Of a DNA stretch of 62,973 nt, positions 9,528 to 18,788 are shown in pieces; within the stretch, counting starts at the first letter, position 1; the number at the start of each line of letters is the position of its first letter. Where the stretch lies: positions 1 to 62,973 of the forward strand of contig MPMT01000023.1 of assembly GCA_002238645.1 (NCBI GenBank). The letters run 5' to 3'. Source of the stretch: Alphaproteobacteria bacterium bin52 (GTDB taxonomy: Bacteria > Pseudomonadota > Alphaproteobacteria > Thalassobaculales > Thalassobaculaceae). The notes under the pieces are model-generated. The model was not told where the DNA came from, searched no databases, and saw only the letters and a list, made by a program, of their open reading frames with translations. A program made the translations under genes and the position numbers.

Positions 9528-10441
9528 CCGGTTCTTCCCCCTGTCTGTGAGGACGTTTCCTGAAGCTCGATTGCACGCCGGTAGACCCGTGCGCGGGCCG
9601 CGCCGGTGGCTTCCACAACACTGCGGACCGCATCGCGCAGCGTGCCGTCACGCAGCGCACTGCGCAACAGCTCGTCGACTTCGGCGTCCTCGGTCCCGAC
9701 GGGAGCGGGTGGTCCGAACAGCACCACCACTTCACCCCGTGGCGGACCCGCATCCCGGTAATGGGCGAGCATCTCCGCGATACTGCCCTCTCGAACTTCC
9801 TCGTATACCTTGGTGAGCTCGCGCGCGACCACGGCCTGCCGCCCTACGAGCTCGAGTTCGGCATCGGCGAGCAGGGACTGCAGCCTGCGCGCTGATTCGT
9901 GGAACACCAGCGTTGCCTGGAGTCCGGCGAGGCTTGCGAGACGGGCGCGCCGGGCAGCGCGCCGGGGAGGCGGGAACCCGCCGAAGTAGAAGCTGTCCGT
10001 CGGCAACCCGGAAATCGCCAACGCGGCGATCAGCGCGGTCGGCCCCGGCACGATCGAAACAGAGATCCCGACATCGCGACAGGCCCGGACCAGCCGGAAG
10101 CCCGGATCGGAAATGGCCGGAGTGCCGGCATCGCTTACCAGCGCGATGCACTCGCCCGCGGCGAGCCTCTCCAGGATCCGCGGGCGGACCCGGGCGGCAT
10201 TGTGATCGTGATAGGAGGCAAGCGGAGTTCCGAGCCCGTAAGCTGCCATCAGGCGCCGGGTGACCCGGGTGTCCTCGCACAACACCAGATCCGCCGCGCC
10301 GAGGACCTCGACGGCACGGTGGCTGACATCGCCGAGATTGCCGATCGGCGTCGCAACCAGAATGAGTCCTGCGGGCCGACAGCTCGTTGCGGACTCTGCA
10401 GTACACACGCGCACTTGCCTTGGGTTGCAGGTTCTGTACAT
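9524..10441 (-). CDS. rsmI: 16S rRNA (cytidine(1402)-2'-O)-methyltransferase RsmI
   Basis: 305 residues from ATG 10441. The tetrapyrrole-methylase fold is shown by LILVATPIGNLGDVS near the N-terminus, CEDTRVTRRLM, VSDAGTPAISDPG and VPGPTALIAAL. It methylates the 2'-OH of C1402 in the decoding centre. The 26 residues before LILVATP are longer than usual; a GTG at 10414 would shorten the leader, so the exact start is uncertain. Divergent from the lpoA-like gene with about 50 bp between them. Confidence 0.94.
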   Translation of the reverse strand: MYRTCNPRQVRVCTAESATSCRPAGLILVATPIGNLGDVSHRAVEVLGAADLVLCEDTRVTRRLMAAYGLGTPLASYHDHNAARVRPRILERLAAGECIALVSDAGTPAISDPGFRLVRACRDVGISVSIVPGPTALIAALAISGLPTDSFYFGGFPPPRRAARRARLASLAGLQATLVFHESARRLQSLLADAELELVGRQAVVARELTKVYEEVREGSIAEMLAHYRDAGPPRGEVVVLFGPPAPVGTEDAEVDELLRSALRDGTLRDAVRSVVEATGAARARVYRRAIELQETSSQTGGRTG

Positions 10442-10495
10442 CCTGATCCGCAACTCTGTACCCGTGATGGTCGCACCTGTCGAGCGGAGATGGAC

Positions 10496-11839
10496 ATGGC
10501 GCCCGCAACCGGAGTGTCGAGGCCCGGGTGGCGTGGGACGGTCCTGCTGGCGAGCGGTTTCCTGTCGGTGCTGCTGGGCGGCTGTGAGTTGCGCGATTCC
10601 GGCAGCGCCGCGCCGCGCCTGACCCAGCCCCCGATCGTGGTGGCGCCGGCGCCCGCACCGAAGGTTGCCGTCGAGGTCCCCGCCAGGACCAGCGAGCCGA
10701 AACCGGCGCGTATCGCGCTGCTCGCACCGATGACCGGGCCGCGCGCAAGGCTGGGACGCTCTCTGCTCAATGCGGCGGAACTGGCCCTGTTCGAGACAGC
10801 GGGCTCCGAGCTCGAGTTGCGGGTCTACGACACGCGCGGCGTTCCGGACGGGGCGCGCACGGTTGCACGCGAGGCCATCGCGGATGGCGTGCGGATCATC
10901 CTCGGGCCGGTGTTCGGCACCTCGGCCGAGGCAGTGCGCCCGATCGCGTCCGCAGCCGATGTCAGCGTGATCAGCTTCTCCAACGACCGGACCATCGCCG
11001 GCGACGGGCTCTATGTTCTGGGGGTGCTGCCGGAACAGCAGGTCGACCGGGTCGTCAGGCTGGCGGCGCAGGACGGGCGGACCTCGCTCGGTGTACTGGC
11101 GCCCCACGGCAAGTTTGGCCGCACGGTGACCGAGACGGCGCAGCGGACTGCCGAGCAGGTGGGACTGTCGGTCACCCGCGTGCAGGGCTATGATCCGCAG
11201 GAGGCCGATCTCGAGGCAGTGGTGCGCGAGTTTGCGGAGTATGACCGCAGGAAACAGGCACTTGCGGACGAGCGCTCCCTGCTGGCATCGCGTACGGACC
11301 CGGTCTCGCGAGCCGCCCTCCATCGGTTGCGCTTGATGGAGACCTTCGGGGCGCCGCCATTCGACGCGGTGCTGCTGCCCACGGGCGGTCGCCATCTGCG
11401 TACGGTCGCCGCCCTGCTCGCCTACTACGACGTCGACCCGTCGCACGTGCAGTTCATCGGCACCTCGCTGTGGGGCGGCACCGAGGGGCTCGGCACCGAG
11501 CCGTCGCTGCGCGGCGGCTGGTTTACCGCGGTTTCACCGGAACACCGCGGCCGGTTCCACCAGCGCTTCACTGCCCTGTTCGAAACCGAGCCGCAGGAAA
11601 TCGCCTCCCAGGGGTACGACGCGATGCTGCTCGCGGTCACCCTGGCCGGAGCCGACGGCAACGGAACCTTCAGTCACGAGGTCCTGACCGATCCGGTCGG
11701 TTTTGCCGGTGTCGACGGCCTGTTCAGACTGCTGCCTGACGGTTCGAACCAGCGGGGCCTCGCGGTCATGGAGGTTGGCGACCGGACGGTCACTGTCCTT
11801 GATCCTGCTCCGGAGCGATTTGACCAGGGCCAGCTCTGA
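10496..11839 (+). CDS. LpoA/LppC-type penicillin-binding protein activator lipoprotein
   Basis: 447 residues. The signal peptide ends in LLGGC (Cys30), then a short proline-rich linker, then a periplasmic type 1 substrate-binding fold (ARIALLAPMTGPRARLG and ILGPVFGTSAEA) typical of the LppC family. E. coli LpoA activates PBP1a. ATG 10496 is chosen because GGAG lies 6 nt before it; ATG 10490 is a close alternative. There is no N-terminal TPR domain as in E. coli LpoA. The last 50 nt overlap the convergent hemW. Confidence 0.85.
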   Translation: MAPATGVSRPGWRGTVLLASGFLSVLLGGCELRDSGSAAPRLTQPPIVVAPAPAPKVAVEVPARTSEPKPARIALLAPMTGPRARLGRSLLNAAELALFETAGSELELRVYDTRGVPDGARTVAREAIADGVRIILGPVFGTSAEAVRPIASAADVSVISFSNDRTIAGDGLYVLGVLPEQQVDRVVRLAAQDGRTSLGVLAPHGKFGRTVTETAQRTAEQVGLSVTRVQGYDPQEADLEAVVREFAEYDRRKQALADERSLLASRTDPVSRAALHRLRLMETFGAPPFDAVLLPTGGRHLRTVAALLAYYDVDPSHVQFIGTSLWGGTEGLGTEPSLRGGWFTAVSPEHRGRFHQRFTALFETEPQEIASQGYDAMLLAVTLAGADGNGTFSHEVLTDPVGFAGVDGLFRLLPDGSNQRGLAVMEVGDRTVTVLDPAPERFDQGQL

Positions 11840-13004
11840 TCGTCTCGAGGTCCAGGTCGCGCAGCAGCAGTGCCAGCACCGAATCCAGTCTCTGGCGCCC
11901 GGCTGCCGTCGCGCGCACCCGCTCGCTGTCAAGCGCCAGGAACCCCTCCCCGATCAGCAGATCGAGCGTGTCGTGGTCCACCAGCGCTTCCAGCGGTCTT
12001 CCCGCGACGGACTCGAACCGGGACCGTTGCACGCCTTCGACCAGGCGCAGGCCCATCATCAGGATCTCGGTGACCTGCTGCCTGCGATCGGGACGCGAGG
12101 TTTCCACCACCGCGTGGCCGTCGCGTTCAACCAGCTCGAGCCATCGGGCCGGGGCCCGGTGGGTGCGTGTGGTCCGGACCCCGCCCTGCACCGAATGGCG
12201 GCCCCAGGCTCCCGGGCCGATCCCGATGTAGTCGGCGAGGCGCCAGTAGACGAGATTGTGACGACACTCCGCGCCCGGGACCGCGTAGTTCGAGATTTCG
12301 TACGCCGGCCGGCCGGTCTCGTGCAGAATCTGCACCGTCGTTTCGTACAGGATGCCGCCCGTCCGGTCGTCCGGCATCACGAAGTCGCCGCGTGCGTGCG
12401 CGCGGTGGAACGCGGTGCCGGGCTCGATGGTGAGCTGGTAGAGCGAGACATGTTCGCCGGCGAATGCCAGGGCCCGGGCGAGCTCGGTGCGCCAGTCCGC
12501 CGGGTCCTGCCCCGGACGGGCGTAGATCAGGTCGAACGAGACCCGCGGGAACCGGGCATGGGCAACCTCGAGTGCTGCAATCGCCTCGGCCGCGTCATGC
12601 CTGCGGCCCAGGAAGGCAAGGGCCCGGTCGTCGAGCGACTGCACCCCGACCGACACCCGATCGACGCCCGCATTGCGGAACCCGGCGAAACGCCCGGCCT
12701 CGACCGAGGTCGGGTTGGCTTCAAGCGTGACCTCGAGCTCGGGTGACACCGGCCACAGGCGGCGCGCAGTGTCCAGAATGGCCGCGACCGTCCCGGGCTC
12801 CATCAGTGACGGGGTGCCGCCGCCGAAGAACACGCTGGCAAGCGTGCGGCCCGGAACCCGGGCCGCCATGGTGTGGAGCTCGTCCTGCAGGGCGCGTTGC
12901 CAGCGATGGTGGTCGACCTCGGCAACCACGTGGCTGTTGAAGTCGCAATAGGGACAGAGCGACAGGCAGAACGGCCAGTGGACGTACAGGCCGAGCTCTG
13001 CCAT
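11790..13004 (-). CDS. hemW: radical SAM heme chaperone HemW
   Basis: 404 residues. The radical SAM motif is Cys13-x3-Cys17-x2-Cys20 in GLYVHWPFCLSLCPYC, followed by FFGGGTPSL. HemW-type proteins lack the first cysteine of true HemN (CxxxCxxCxC) and bind heme. The start at 13004 overlaps the rdgB stop by one base (TGATG); a longer start inside rdgB is less likely. Third gene of rph-rdgB-hemW. Confidence 0.92.
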   Translation of the reverse strand: MAELGLYVHWPFCLSLCPYCDFNSHVVAEVDHHRWQRALQDELHTMAARVPGRTLASVFFGGGTPSLMEPGTVAAILDTARRLWPVSPELEVTLEANPTSVEAGRFAGFRNAGVDRVSVGVQSLDDRALAFLGRRHDAAEAIAALEVAHARFPRVSFDLIYARPGQDPADWRTELARALAFAGEHVSLYQLTIEPGTAFHRAHARGDFVMPDDRTGGILYETTVQILHETGRPAYEISNYAVPGAECRHNLVYWRLADYIGIGPGAWGRHSVQGGVRTTRTHRAPARWLELVERDGHAVVETSRPDRRQQVTEILMMGLRLVEGVQRSRFESVAGRPLEALVDHDTLDLLIGEGFLALDSERVRATAAGRQRLDSVLALLLRDLDLETIRAGPGQIAPEQDQGQ

Positions 13005-13636
13005 CACCGGACGGGGACCACCGTCCCGCACAGTCTTCGGAACGCGGCGGCGCGATGGCTGATGGCGTGTTTTCGTTCAGGTGCGAGTTCACCGAAAGTG
13101 AGGTCGTGGCCGTCCGGCACGAACATCGGGTCGTAGCCGAAACCCCCGGTGCCCCGCGGCGGCCAGGCGAGGTGGCCGCAAACCGTCCCCTCGACCGTTT
13201 CCACGTGACCGTCCGGCCAGGCGAGCGAGAGCGCGCACACGAAACGGGCAGCGCGGGAAACCGGCGCGCCCACGCTTCGGTCGCGTTCGACGACGGTTTC
13301 GTTGACCCGGCGCATCGCGTGGTCGAAGTCCTTGCCGGGGCCGGCCCACCGGGCCGAGAACACGCCCGGGGCGCCGTCGAGTGCTGCAACCGCAAGACCG
13401 GAGTCATCGGCAAGGGCCGGGTGCCCGGACCCGCGGGCCGCGGCCAGGGCCTTGATCTCGGCGTTGCCCGAAAACGTCCGTGCGGTTTCTTCCGGTTCCG
13501 GGAGGCCGAGGGTTGCCGCCGGGACGAACTCGCAGTCGAGCGGTGCGAGCAGGTCGGCGATCTCGCGTACCTTGCCCGGGTTGTGGCTGGCGATGACCAG
13601 GGTCGAGCCGGCGAAGACCCGCGCCACGGCGTTCAC
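13004..13636 (-). CDS. rdgB: RdgB/HAM1 non-canonical purine NTP pyrophosphatase
   Basis: 210 residues. It shows the family motifs [14 protein letters not shown] (residues 13-26), [10 protein letters not shown], the catalytic ADDSGL, and [10 protein letters not shown], with SHRAAAFR near the end. It hydrolyses dITP/XTP to monophosphates and keeps deaminated purines out of nucleic acids. Overlaps rph by 4 nt and hemW by 1 nt. Confidence 0.97.
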   Translation of the reverse strand: MNAVARVFAGSTLVIASHNPGKVREIADLLAPLDCEFVPAATLGLPEPEETARTFSGNAEIKALAAARGSGHPALADDSGLAVAALDGAPGVFSARWAGPGKDFDHAMRRVNETVVERDRSVGAPVSRAARFVCALSLAWPDGHVETVEGTVCGHLAWPPRGTGGFGYDPMFVPDGHDLTFGELAPERKHAISHRAAAFRRLCGTVVPVR

Positions 13637-14367
13637 TCCAGTCCCAGCACCGACTTCTGGGCCGCGACCAGATCGTGGATACCGGTCCGGGCCAGGTCGA
13701 GCATCTGCGCGAAGTCGTCGTCTTCAAAGGGCTCTGACTCGGCGGTGGCCTGGATCTCGACGATGCCGCCCGAGCCGGTCAGCACGAAGTTGGCGTCGGC
13801 GGCAGCATTCGAATCCTCGGCATAGTCGAGGTCGAGCACCACCGCTCCGTTCCAGATCCCGCAGGAGACCGCCGCGACCTGGTCGGTGAGCGGGAGCCGC
13901 GGCAGCACCCCGAACCCGGCCAGCTCGGCCAGTGCCTGGTGAAGTGCCACGTAGCTGCCGGTGATCGCGGCGGTACGGGTTCCACCGTCGGCGACGAGGA
14001 CATCGCAGTCGATGCGGATCTGCCGCTCCCCGAGCGCCCTGAGATCGGTGACCGCGCGTAGCGAGCGGCCGATCAGGCGCTGGATCTCCAGTGTGCGGCC
14101 GCTCTGGCGGCCGCGGGCCGCCTCACGGTCGGTGCGTTCATGGGTAGAACGCGGCAGCATGCCGTACTCGGCGGTGACCCAGCCACGGCCGGTTTTGCGC
14201 AGGAAGAACGGGACCCGGTCCTCGATGCTGGCGGTGCACAGGACCTGGGTTTCGCCGAAACGGGCGAGACAGGAACCCTCGGCATGGCGGGCCCAGCCGG
14301 GTTCGAGGTGTACCTCGCGCATCTGCGCGGCGGCCCGTCCCGACGGGCGCCTGGCGGGTCCTGCCAT
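13633..14367 (-). CDS. rph: ribonuclease PH
   Basis: 244 residues. It contains [41 protein letters not shown] and the phosphorolytic [21 protein letters not shown]. RNase PH trims tRNA 3' ends by phosphorolysis. The start [11 protein letters not shown] is supported by the family N-terminus; 15 extra codons upstream are ignored. First gene of rph-rdgB-hemW, a common alphaproteobacterial arrangement (usually next to hrcA, absent here). Confidence 0.97.
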   Translation of the reverse strand: MAGPARRPSGRAAAQMREVHLEPGWARHAEGSCLARFGETQVLCTASIEDRVPFFLRKTGRGWVTAEYGMLPRSTHERTDREAARGRQSGRTLEIQRLIGRSLRAVTDLRALGERQIRIDCDVLVADGGTRTAAITGSYVALHQALAELAGFGVLPRLPLTDQVAAVSCGIWNGAVVLDLDYAEDSNAAADANFVLTGSGGIVEIQATAESEPFEDDDFAQMLDLARTGIHDLVAAQKSVLGLE

Positions 14368-14408
14368 CTCGCGTGTCTCCGGTTGGTCTCGAGCGCACCC
14401 TATAGAGT

Positions 14409-15647
14409 TCACGCCGTTCCCGGTCCAGCACGCCGTCCCCGGTAGCGGATCGGCAGCGACACCAGTCCCCGCAGGCTGACCCCGTCCCGCCAGGTCACGG
14501 CGTCATCCGTCTGCTCGATGTCGTCAAGGGCCGCGAGGACCCGGGGCAGGGCCAGCGTCGCCTCCAGCCGCGCGAGCGGCGCCCCGATACAAAAATGAAT
14601 CCCGAAGCCGAAGGCGATGTGTCGTCCCGCCCTGCGGGTGATGTCGAACCGGTCGGGTTCGTCGAACGCGTCCGGGTCCCGGTTGGCGGCATTCAGCATC
14701 AGGAAGACCCGGTCGCCGCGGGAAATCCGGCGGCCGCGCAGCTCGAGATCGGTGGCGGCAACCCGCGAGATGGCGGGAGCGGGTGAGTCGAAGCGCAGCA
14801 TTTCCTCCACCGCCATCTCGGCGCGGCCGGGTTCGCGGCGCAGCAGCGCCTGCTGGCCGGGGTGCTCTATCAGCCGCATCAGTCCGTTCGACAGCAGTCC
14901 GGTGGTGGTTTCGTGGCCGGCAAACAGCAGCAGGATGCAGTTGGCGACCAGTTCGTCGTCCGACAAGCCGGGCTGGCGGGCGAGTTCCGAGATCATGTCG
15001 GCATCGGGCGCGCGCCTGCGTTCGGCCAGCAGGTCCCGGAACACCGCCGCCAGCCCGACAATGGCTTCCTCCGCGCGATGGTGCTTGTCGGGTGCGGTCT
15101 GGGACGAGCCGACAAAAAGTGCGACGTCATGGCTCCAGCGCTGGAAATCGGCCAGCAGCTCAAGCGGGACCCCCAGCATGTCCATGATCACGCCGGCGGG
15201 CAGCGGGTAGGCGAAGTCGGCCACGAAATCCATCCGTTCGCGTTCGCGTACCGGAACCAGCAGGTCATCGATCCGGCGCTCGATCCGGGGTTTCATCGCC
15301 TCGAGCGACCGGGTGGTGAACCAGCGGTTCAGATGGCTGCGGATGCGGGTGTGCGGTGGTGGATCGAGGAAGACCGACCAGGTGCCGATCATCCTCTCGC
15401 TCATGGCAAGGGCCCTGCGGCGTTCATCGGAAAGGCCCTGAAAGTAGGCGGCCATCCGTTCCGCCGACAGGCGGGGGTCGCGCTGCAGGGCAATGCAGTC
15501 ATCGTGCCGGGTCACCAGCCAGGACCGCAGCCGCTCGGACCAGGCAACCGGACTGCGGCTGCGCAGGGTGGCGAGCGCCGGGTACGGGTCGGCGATCACG
15601 CCCGGATCGGTCGGGTCGTACGGATCCGGGTGTTCCAGGGCATTCAT
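14409..15647 (-). CDS. class I bacterial cytochrome P450
   Basis: 412 residues, a typical soluble bacterial P450. The oxygen-activation helix has AGHETTTG (intact acid-Thr pair), ExxR is in EEMLRFD, and the heme loop [15 protein letters not shown] places the ligand at Cys353. [19 protein letters not shown] is the C-helix heme-propionate region. The substrate is unknown. The [2Fe-2S] ferredoxin and reductase at 32113-33446 could be its redox partners (inference). The start at 15647 is chosen; a start 12 codons upstream is possible. Divergent from galE. Confidence 0.93.
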   Translation of the reverse strand: MNALEHPDPYDPTDPGVIADPYPALATLRSRSPVAWSERLRSWLVTRHDDCIALQRDPRLSAERMAAYFQGLSDERRRALAMSERMIGTWSVFLDPPPHTRIRSHLNRWFTTRSLEAMKPRIERRIDDLLVPVRERERMDFVADFAYPLPAGVIMDMLGVPLELLADFQRWSHDVALFVGSSQTAPDKHHRAEEAIVGLAAVFRDLLAERRRAPDADMISELARQPGLSDDELVANCILLLFAGHETTTGLLSNGLMRLIEHPGQQALLRREPGRAEMAVEEMLRFDSPAPAISRVAATDLELRGRRISRGDRVFLMLNAANRDPDAFDEPDRFDITRRAGRHIAFGFGIHFCIGAPLARLEATLALPRVLAALDDIEQTDDAVTWRDGVSLRGLVSLPIRYRGRRAGPGTA

Positions 15648-15747
15648 GGCGTTCGCTCCGAACGGCAACAGCGGTGCCGGCACGGACTTGCACCGCAGTG
15701 CCGGCGAGAACTATTGAAGGCACGGGAAAGGTGGGGCAACGGGCATC

Positions 15748-16770
15748 ATGACGCAAGCGGTGCAGGTCCTGGTCACCGGGGGCGCGGGCTACGTCGGCAG
15801 CCAGACGTCGAAGGCGCTTGCCGCCAACGGCTACCGGCCGGTCGTTTTCGACAACCTGTCGACCGGGCACAGGGAGCTGGTGCGCTGGGGACCGCTGATC
15901 GTCGGCGACCTGTGCGATCCCGGGGCGCTCGAGCAGCTGTTCTCGGAATACCGGTTTGCGGCCATCCTGCATTTCGCCGCGCTGAGCGACGTCGGGGAAT
16001 CCGTGCGCGAGCCGGCACGCTACTGGCGCAACAACCTGCAGGGCGCGCTCAACTTGCTCGATGCCGCCCGCAGGCACGGATGCGCGCCGATCGTCTTCTC
16101 CTCGAGCTGTGCCGTCTACGGCGAACCGGGCCCACTGCCGATCCGGGAGGACGTATCAACCAGTCCGGTCAGTCCGTACGGCCGTACCAAGCTCGCGGTC
16201 GAACAGGCGCTGGCGGACCACGGTGTGGCCTATGGCCTGCGCTCGGTGTGTCTCAGGTACTTCAACGCCGCAGGATGCGATCCGGACGGCGAGACCGGGG
16301 AAAGCCACCACCCCGAGACCCATCTCGTTCCCAGGGCGGTGATGGCGGCACTCGGCCTGATCCCGGAGCTCGCGATCCACGGCGACGACTATCCGACGCC
16401 CGACGGCACCGCGATCCGCGACTACGTGCACGTGTGCGATCTCGCCGATGCCCATGTCGCAGCGCTTGCGCATCTCGAAGCCGGCGGCGACAGCCTGGTG
16501 GCCAACCTCGGCACCGGCACCGGGTTCTCGGTCCTCGAGATCCTCGAGGCGGTGGAACGCGTGACCGGCCGTCCGGTTCCCCGTCACACCGCCGCCCGCC
16601 GCCCCGGGGATGCGGCGATCCTGGTTGCCGATGCGAGCCGGGCGCAAACAACCCTCGGCTTCACCCCGCGCCATTCCGGTCTCGACCGGATCGTCGGCAC
16701 TGCCCACCGCTGGATCAAGAGCGGCCGAACGCCGGGCGGGACACACACGAACAGTGCTCAACCCTCCTGA
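15748..16770 (+). CDS. galE: UDP-glucose 4-epimerase
   Basis: 340 residues, extended SDR. NAD binding is by VTGGAGYVGSQ (9-19), the catalytic Ser lies in SSSCAVYGEPG, and Tyr/Lys are in SPYGRTKLAVEQ. RYFNAAGCDPDGETGE and the PDGTAIRDYVHV stretch are GalE-specific. It interconverts UDP-glucose and UDP-galactose for surface polysaccharides. It stands alone, followed by a gene-poor stretch. Confidence 0.93.
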   Translation: MTQAVQVLVTGGAGYVGSQTSKALAANGYRPVVFDNLSTGHRELVRWGPLIVGDLCDPGALEQLFSEYRFAAILHFAALSDVGESVREPARYWRNNLQGALNLLDAARRHGCAPIVFSSSCAVYGEPGPLPIREDVSTSPVSPYGRTKLAVEQALADHGVAYGLRSVCLRYFNAAGCDPDGETGESHHPETHLVPRAVMAALGLIPELAIHGDDYPTPDGTAIRDYVHVCDLADAHVAALAHLEAGGDSLVANLGTGTGFSVLEILEAVERVTGRPVPRHTAARRPGDAAILVADASRAQTTLGFTPRHSGLDRIVGTAHRWIKSGRTPGGTHTNSAQPS

Positions 16771-17105
16771 CCGCCAACAGTCAGGGTCAGGAACGACCCG
16801 CGAGGAAGGGCCAGCGCCAGCACCGGCATGGAGCCGATCGAGCAACGCAGTCACCCGGTTGTCGCTGGTTACGACCACGCGGCGGGCCACTGATCTGCGA
16901 CTGCCAGTTGAAGCCTGGGCGCCTGCACCACCAACCACCACCGGGGACACAACCAGCTGGCCTCACAACAAACAGTGGAACTCCGATCCGGTAAGCGAGC
17001 GCAATCCGGCCAGCCGAAACGAGACCAGGCTTTGTCTGGGGAACTTGCGCGGATGCTGTCGCATCGACAACTTGTGAGCATCGAAATCATGACTGGAATT
17101 TGCGG
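16771..17105 (+). other. intergenic stretch with no supportable gene
   Basis: About 335 bases between galE and the antitoxin-like gene. Neither strand has a frame with recognisable motifs; open frames here are antisense runs. I see no clear terminator or tRNA. Confidence 0.5.
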
Positions 17106-17357
17106 ATGGCCATGCTGACTGTCCGCAACCTGCCCGACGAGGTGCATCGTGCGCTGCGTGTGCGGGCGACTCTGAGAGGCCGCGGCACCGAGGCCGAGGT
17201 GCGCGCCATCCTGGCGGAAGCGGCCCTGCCGGAAGGGCGGGCCGCGCTGGGAACGCAGCTGATCGCCGTCGGCCGGCACGCCGGGTTGATGGACGAGGAA
17301 TTCGCGGGCTTCGCACAACGCGATACCGCTCCGACGCGGCCGATCGATCTGGATTGA
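17106..17357 (+). CDS. FitA/VapB-type ribbon-helix-helix antitoxin
   Basis: 83 residues. The N-terminus LTVRNLPDEVHRALRVRA is the ribbon-helix-helix DNA-binding domain of FitA/Arc-type antitoxins, followed by TEAEVRAILAEA and a C-terminal toxin-neutralising tail. The stop overlaps a TTG-initiated toxin start, the usual coupling in fitAB loci. Its toxin partner is truncated, so the antitoxin may be orphaned. ATG 17106 or 17112 could start it. Confidence 0.75.
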   Translation: MAMLTVRNLPDEVHRALRVRATLRGRGTEAEVRAILAEAALPEGRAALGTQLIAVGRHAGLMDEEFAGFAQRDTAPTRPIDLD

Positions 17358-17388
17358 TTCTGGTAGACACCAACGTGGTGTCGGAAAC
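17354..17388 (+). pseudogene. truncated FitB/VapC PIN toxin, N-terminal remnant
   Basis: A TTG start overlapping the antitoxin stop gives ILVDTNVVSE, the first beta-strand and catalytic Asp of a PIN-domain toxin. The family sequence stops there: the next codons in all three frames lack the expected PIN continuation. About 11 of roughly 140 codons survive. Confidence 0.6.
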
Positions 17389-17968
17389 GCCCTGGCCTGC
17401 ACCCTGGACAAGATCGCTTCGACCAATCCCGTCATTTGGCGCGGCAAAATGTGCACACAGGCGCCGGGAAGGCACGTCGGCAATCAACCCCGGCTGTTTC
17501 AATGACTGGCGCCATAGACGTCGAGTTTCCTCCGGGTGGCCTGCATTGTCAGGTAGTGGAACAGGCGATCTTCGGGGGGCTCGAAGCCCCGGGTGTCGTG
17601 GTTCATGGCGAGGGTCCTGTGTTCGTCCCCGAAAGGCCGGGATTCCGGGTTTCTTCGTACCTGGAAAATGTCGGGGTGCGCATTCGGGACCCAGGCAACC
17701 TGCGGCAGAAAGAGTGGAATGGCGTCGGTGGCCATTCACCTCGACTGTCGTGGCGTCGAAGAGGCAGCAGGCCTGCAGGAACGGGAAGTGAAACGGTTGA
17801 CGGGAGCTCGTCTGCGATCGCCCGCACCCCGCCTCCAGGATCCTGAATCATGAAGGGAACGTCCCGGCTGTCGCGACACAACGCAGCCGACGTGACTGGC
17901 GGTTGCGGGCGCAAGCTCACTCTCTGCACCAGCGTCCGGGGAGGCTGGCGGCACCGGTATCGCCGGTG
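17389..17968 (+). other. gene-poor stretch after the toxin remnant
   Basis: About 580 bases without a supportable gene. A 78-residue frame on the minus strand (17499-17735) has protein-like composition (PEDRLFHYLTMQATRRKLDV) but no family I recognise. I take the stretch as decayed DNA that replaced the missing toxin body. Confidence 0.4.
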
Positions 17969-18772
17969 TCAGCGGCCCTCGAAGACGGGCTTGCGCTTGT
18001 TCATGAAGGCCTCCTGGCCCTCCTGGTAGTCCCGGCTGTCGAAACAGGCGCGGGTCAGCTCGTCGACCAGCGCGGTGTCGAAGGCGTCATCGTCCTTCAG
18101 CAGTTCGTTGATGGTCAGTTTCGAGGCCCGCATCGACAGTGGCGCGTTCTCCGCGATGCGGTCGGTGACGTCGGCCACGGCCGCGTCGAGTTCGTCTGCC
18201 GGAACGCAGGTGTTGACCAGCCCCATTGCCAGCGCTTCGGTCGCGGTATAGCGACGTGCGGTCAGCAGGATCTCCTTGGCGCGCGACGGGCCGACCAGCG
18301 CAACCAGGTTGCCGAGGTTGACCCGGTCATAGGCGATCGACAACCGGGCGGCCGGCACGCCGAACACCGAATCCTCCGATGCGATCCGCAGGTCGGCGGC
18401 GAGCGCGATGCCGAGACCGCCCCCCATGCAGAAGCCGCGGATCCGGGCGATGAGTGGTTTCTCGAAAGCCAGCATGGTCCGGCGCGCCGCCGTCGAAATC
18501 CGCGCATACTCGGCCGCGGCCGCGGAGTTGCTGCGGTTCCTGCGGAACTGCGAGATGTCGGCGCCCGACGCGAAGGCCCGGTCGCCGGCGCCGGTCATCA
18601 CCACGCAGCGGATGGTGCTGTCGGCGGCGAACCGGGTAAAGGCATCCTCGATGCCGGCCCACATCTCCAGCGAGATCGCGTTGCGCCGGCGCGCATTGTC
18701 GATGATGACCCGTCCCACCGGCCCGTCGGCCTCTGCCCGGATGGTCCCCGGGATGTCGGTGTCCTGTGCCAT
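17969..18772 (-). CDS. enoyl-CoA hydratase/isomerase family protein
   Basis: 267 residues, crotonase fold. The oxyanion hole is formed by FASGADIS and FCMGGGLGIALAADLRIAS. At the position of crotonase Glu144 (QPE in the rat enzyme) this protein reads VPAAR, so that catalytic acid is missing; the second (Glu164-equivalent) is kept in AKEIL. It may therefore be an isomerase, hydrolase or other crotonase variant rather than a hydratase. It follows a CaiB-type CoA transferase gene by 16 bp, suggesting acyl-CoA substrate activation and processing. Confidence 0.88.
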   Translation of the reverse strand: MAQDTDIPGTIRAEADGPVGRVIIDNARRRNAISLEMWAGIEDAFTRFAADSTIRCVVMTGAGDRAFASGADISQFRRNRSNSAAAAEYARISTAARRTMLAFEKPLIARIRGFCMGGGLGIALAADLRIASEDSVFGVPAARLSIAYDRVNLGNLVALVGPSRAKEILLTARRYTATEALAMGLVNTCVPADELDAAVADVTDRIAENAPLSMRASKLTINELLKDDDAFDTALVDELTRACFDSRDYQEGQEAFMNKRKPVFEGR

Positions 18773-18788
18773 GATGCTCCCGCCTTCC

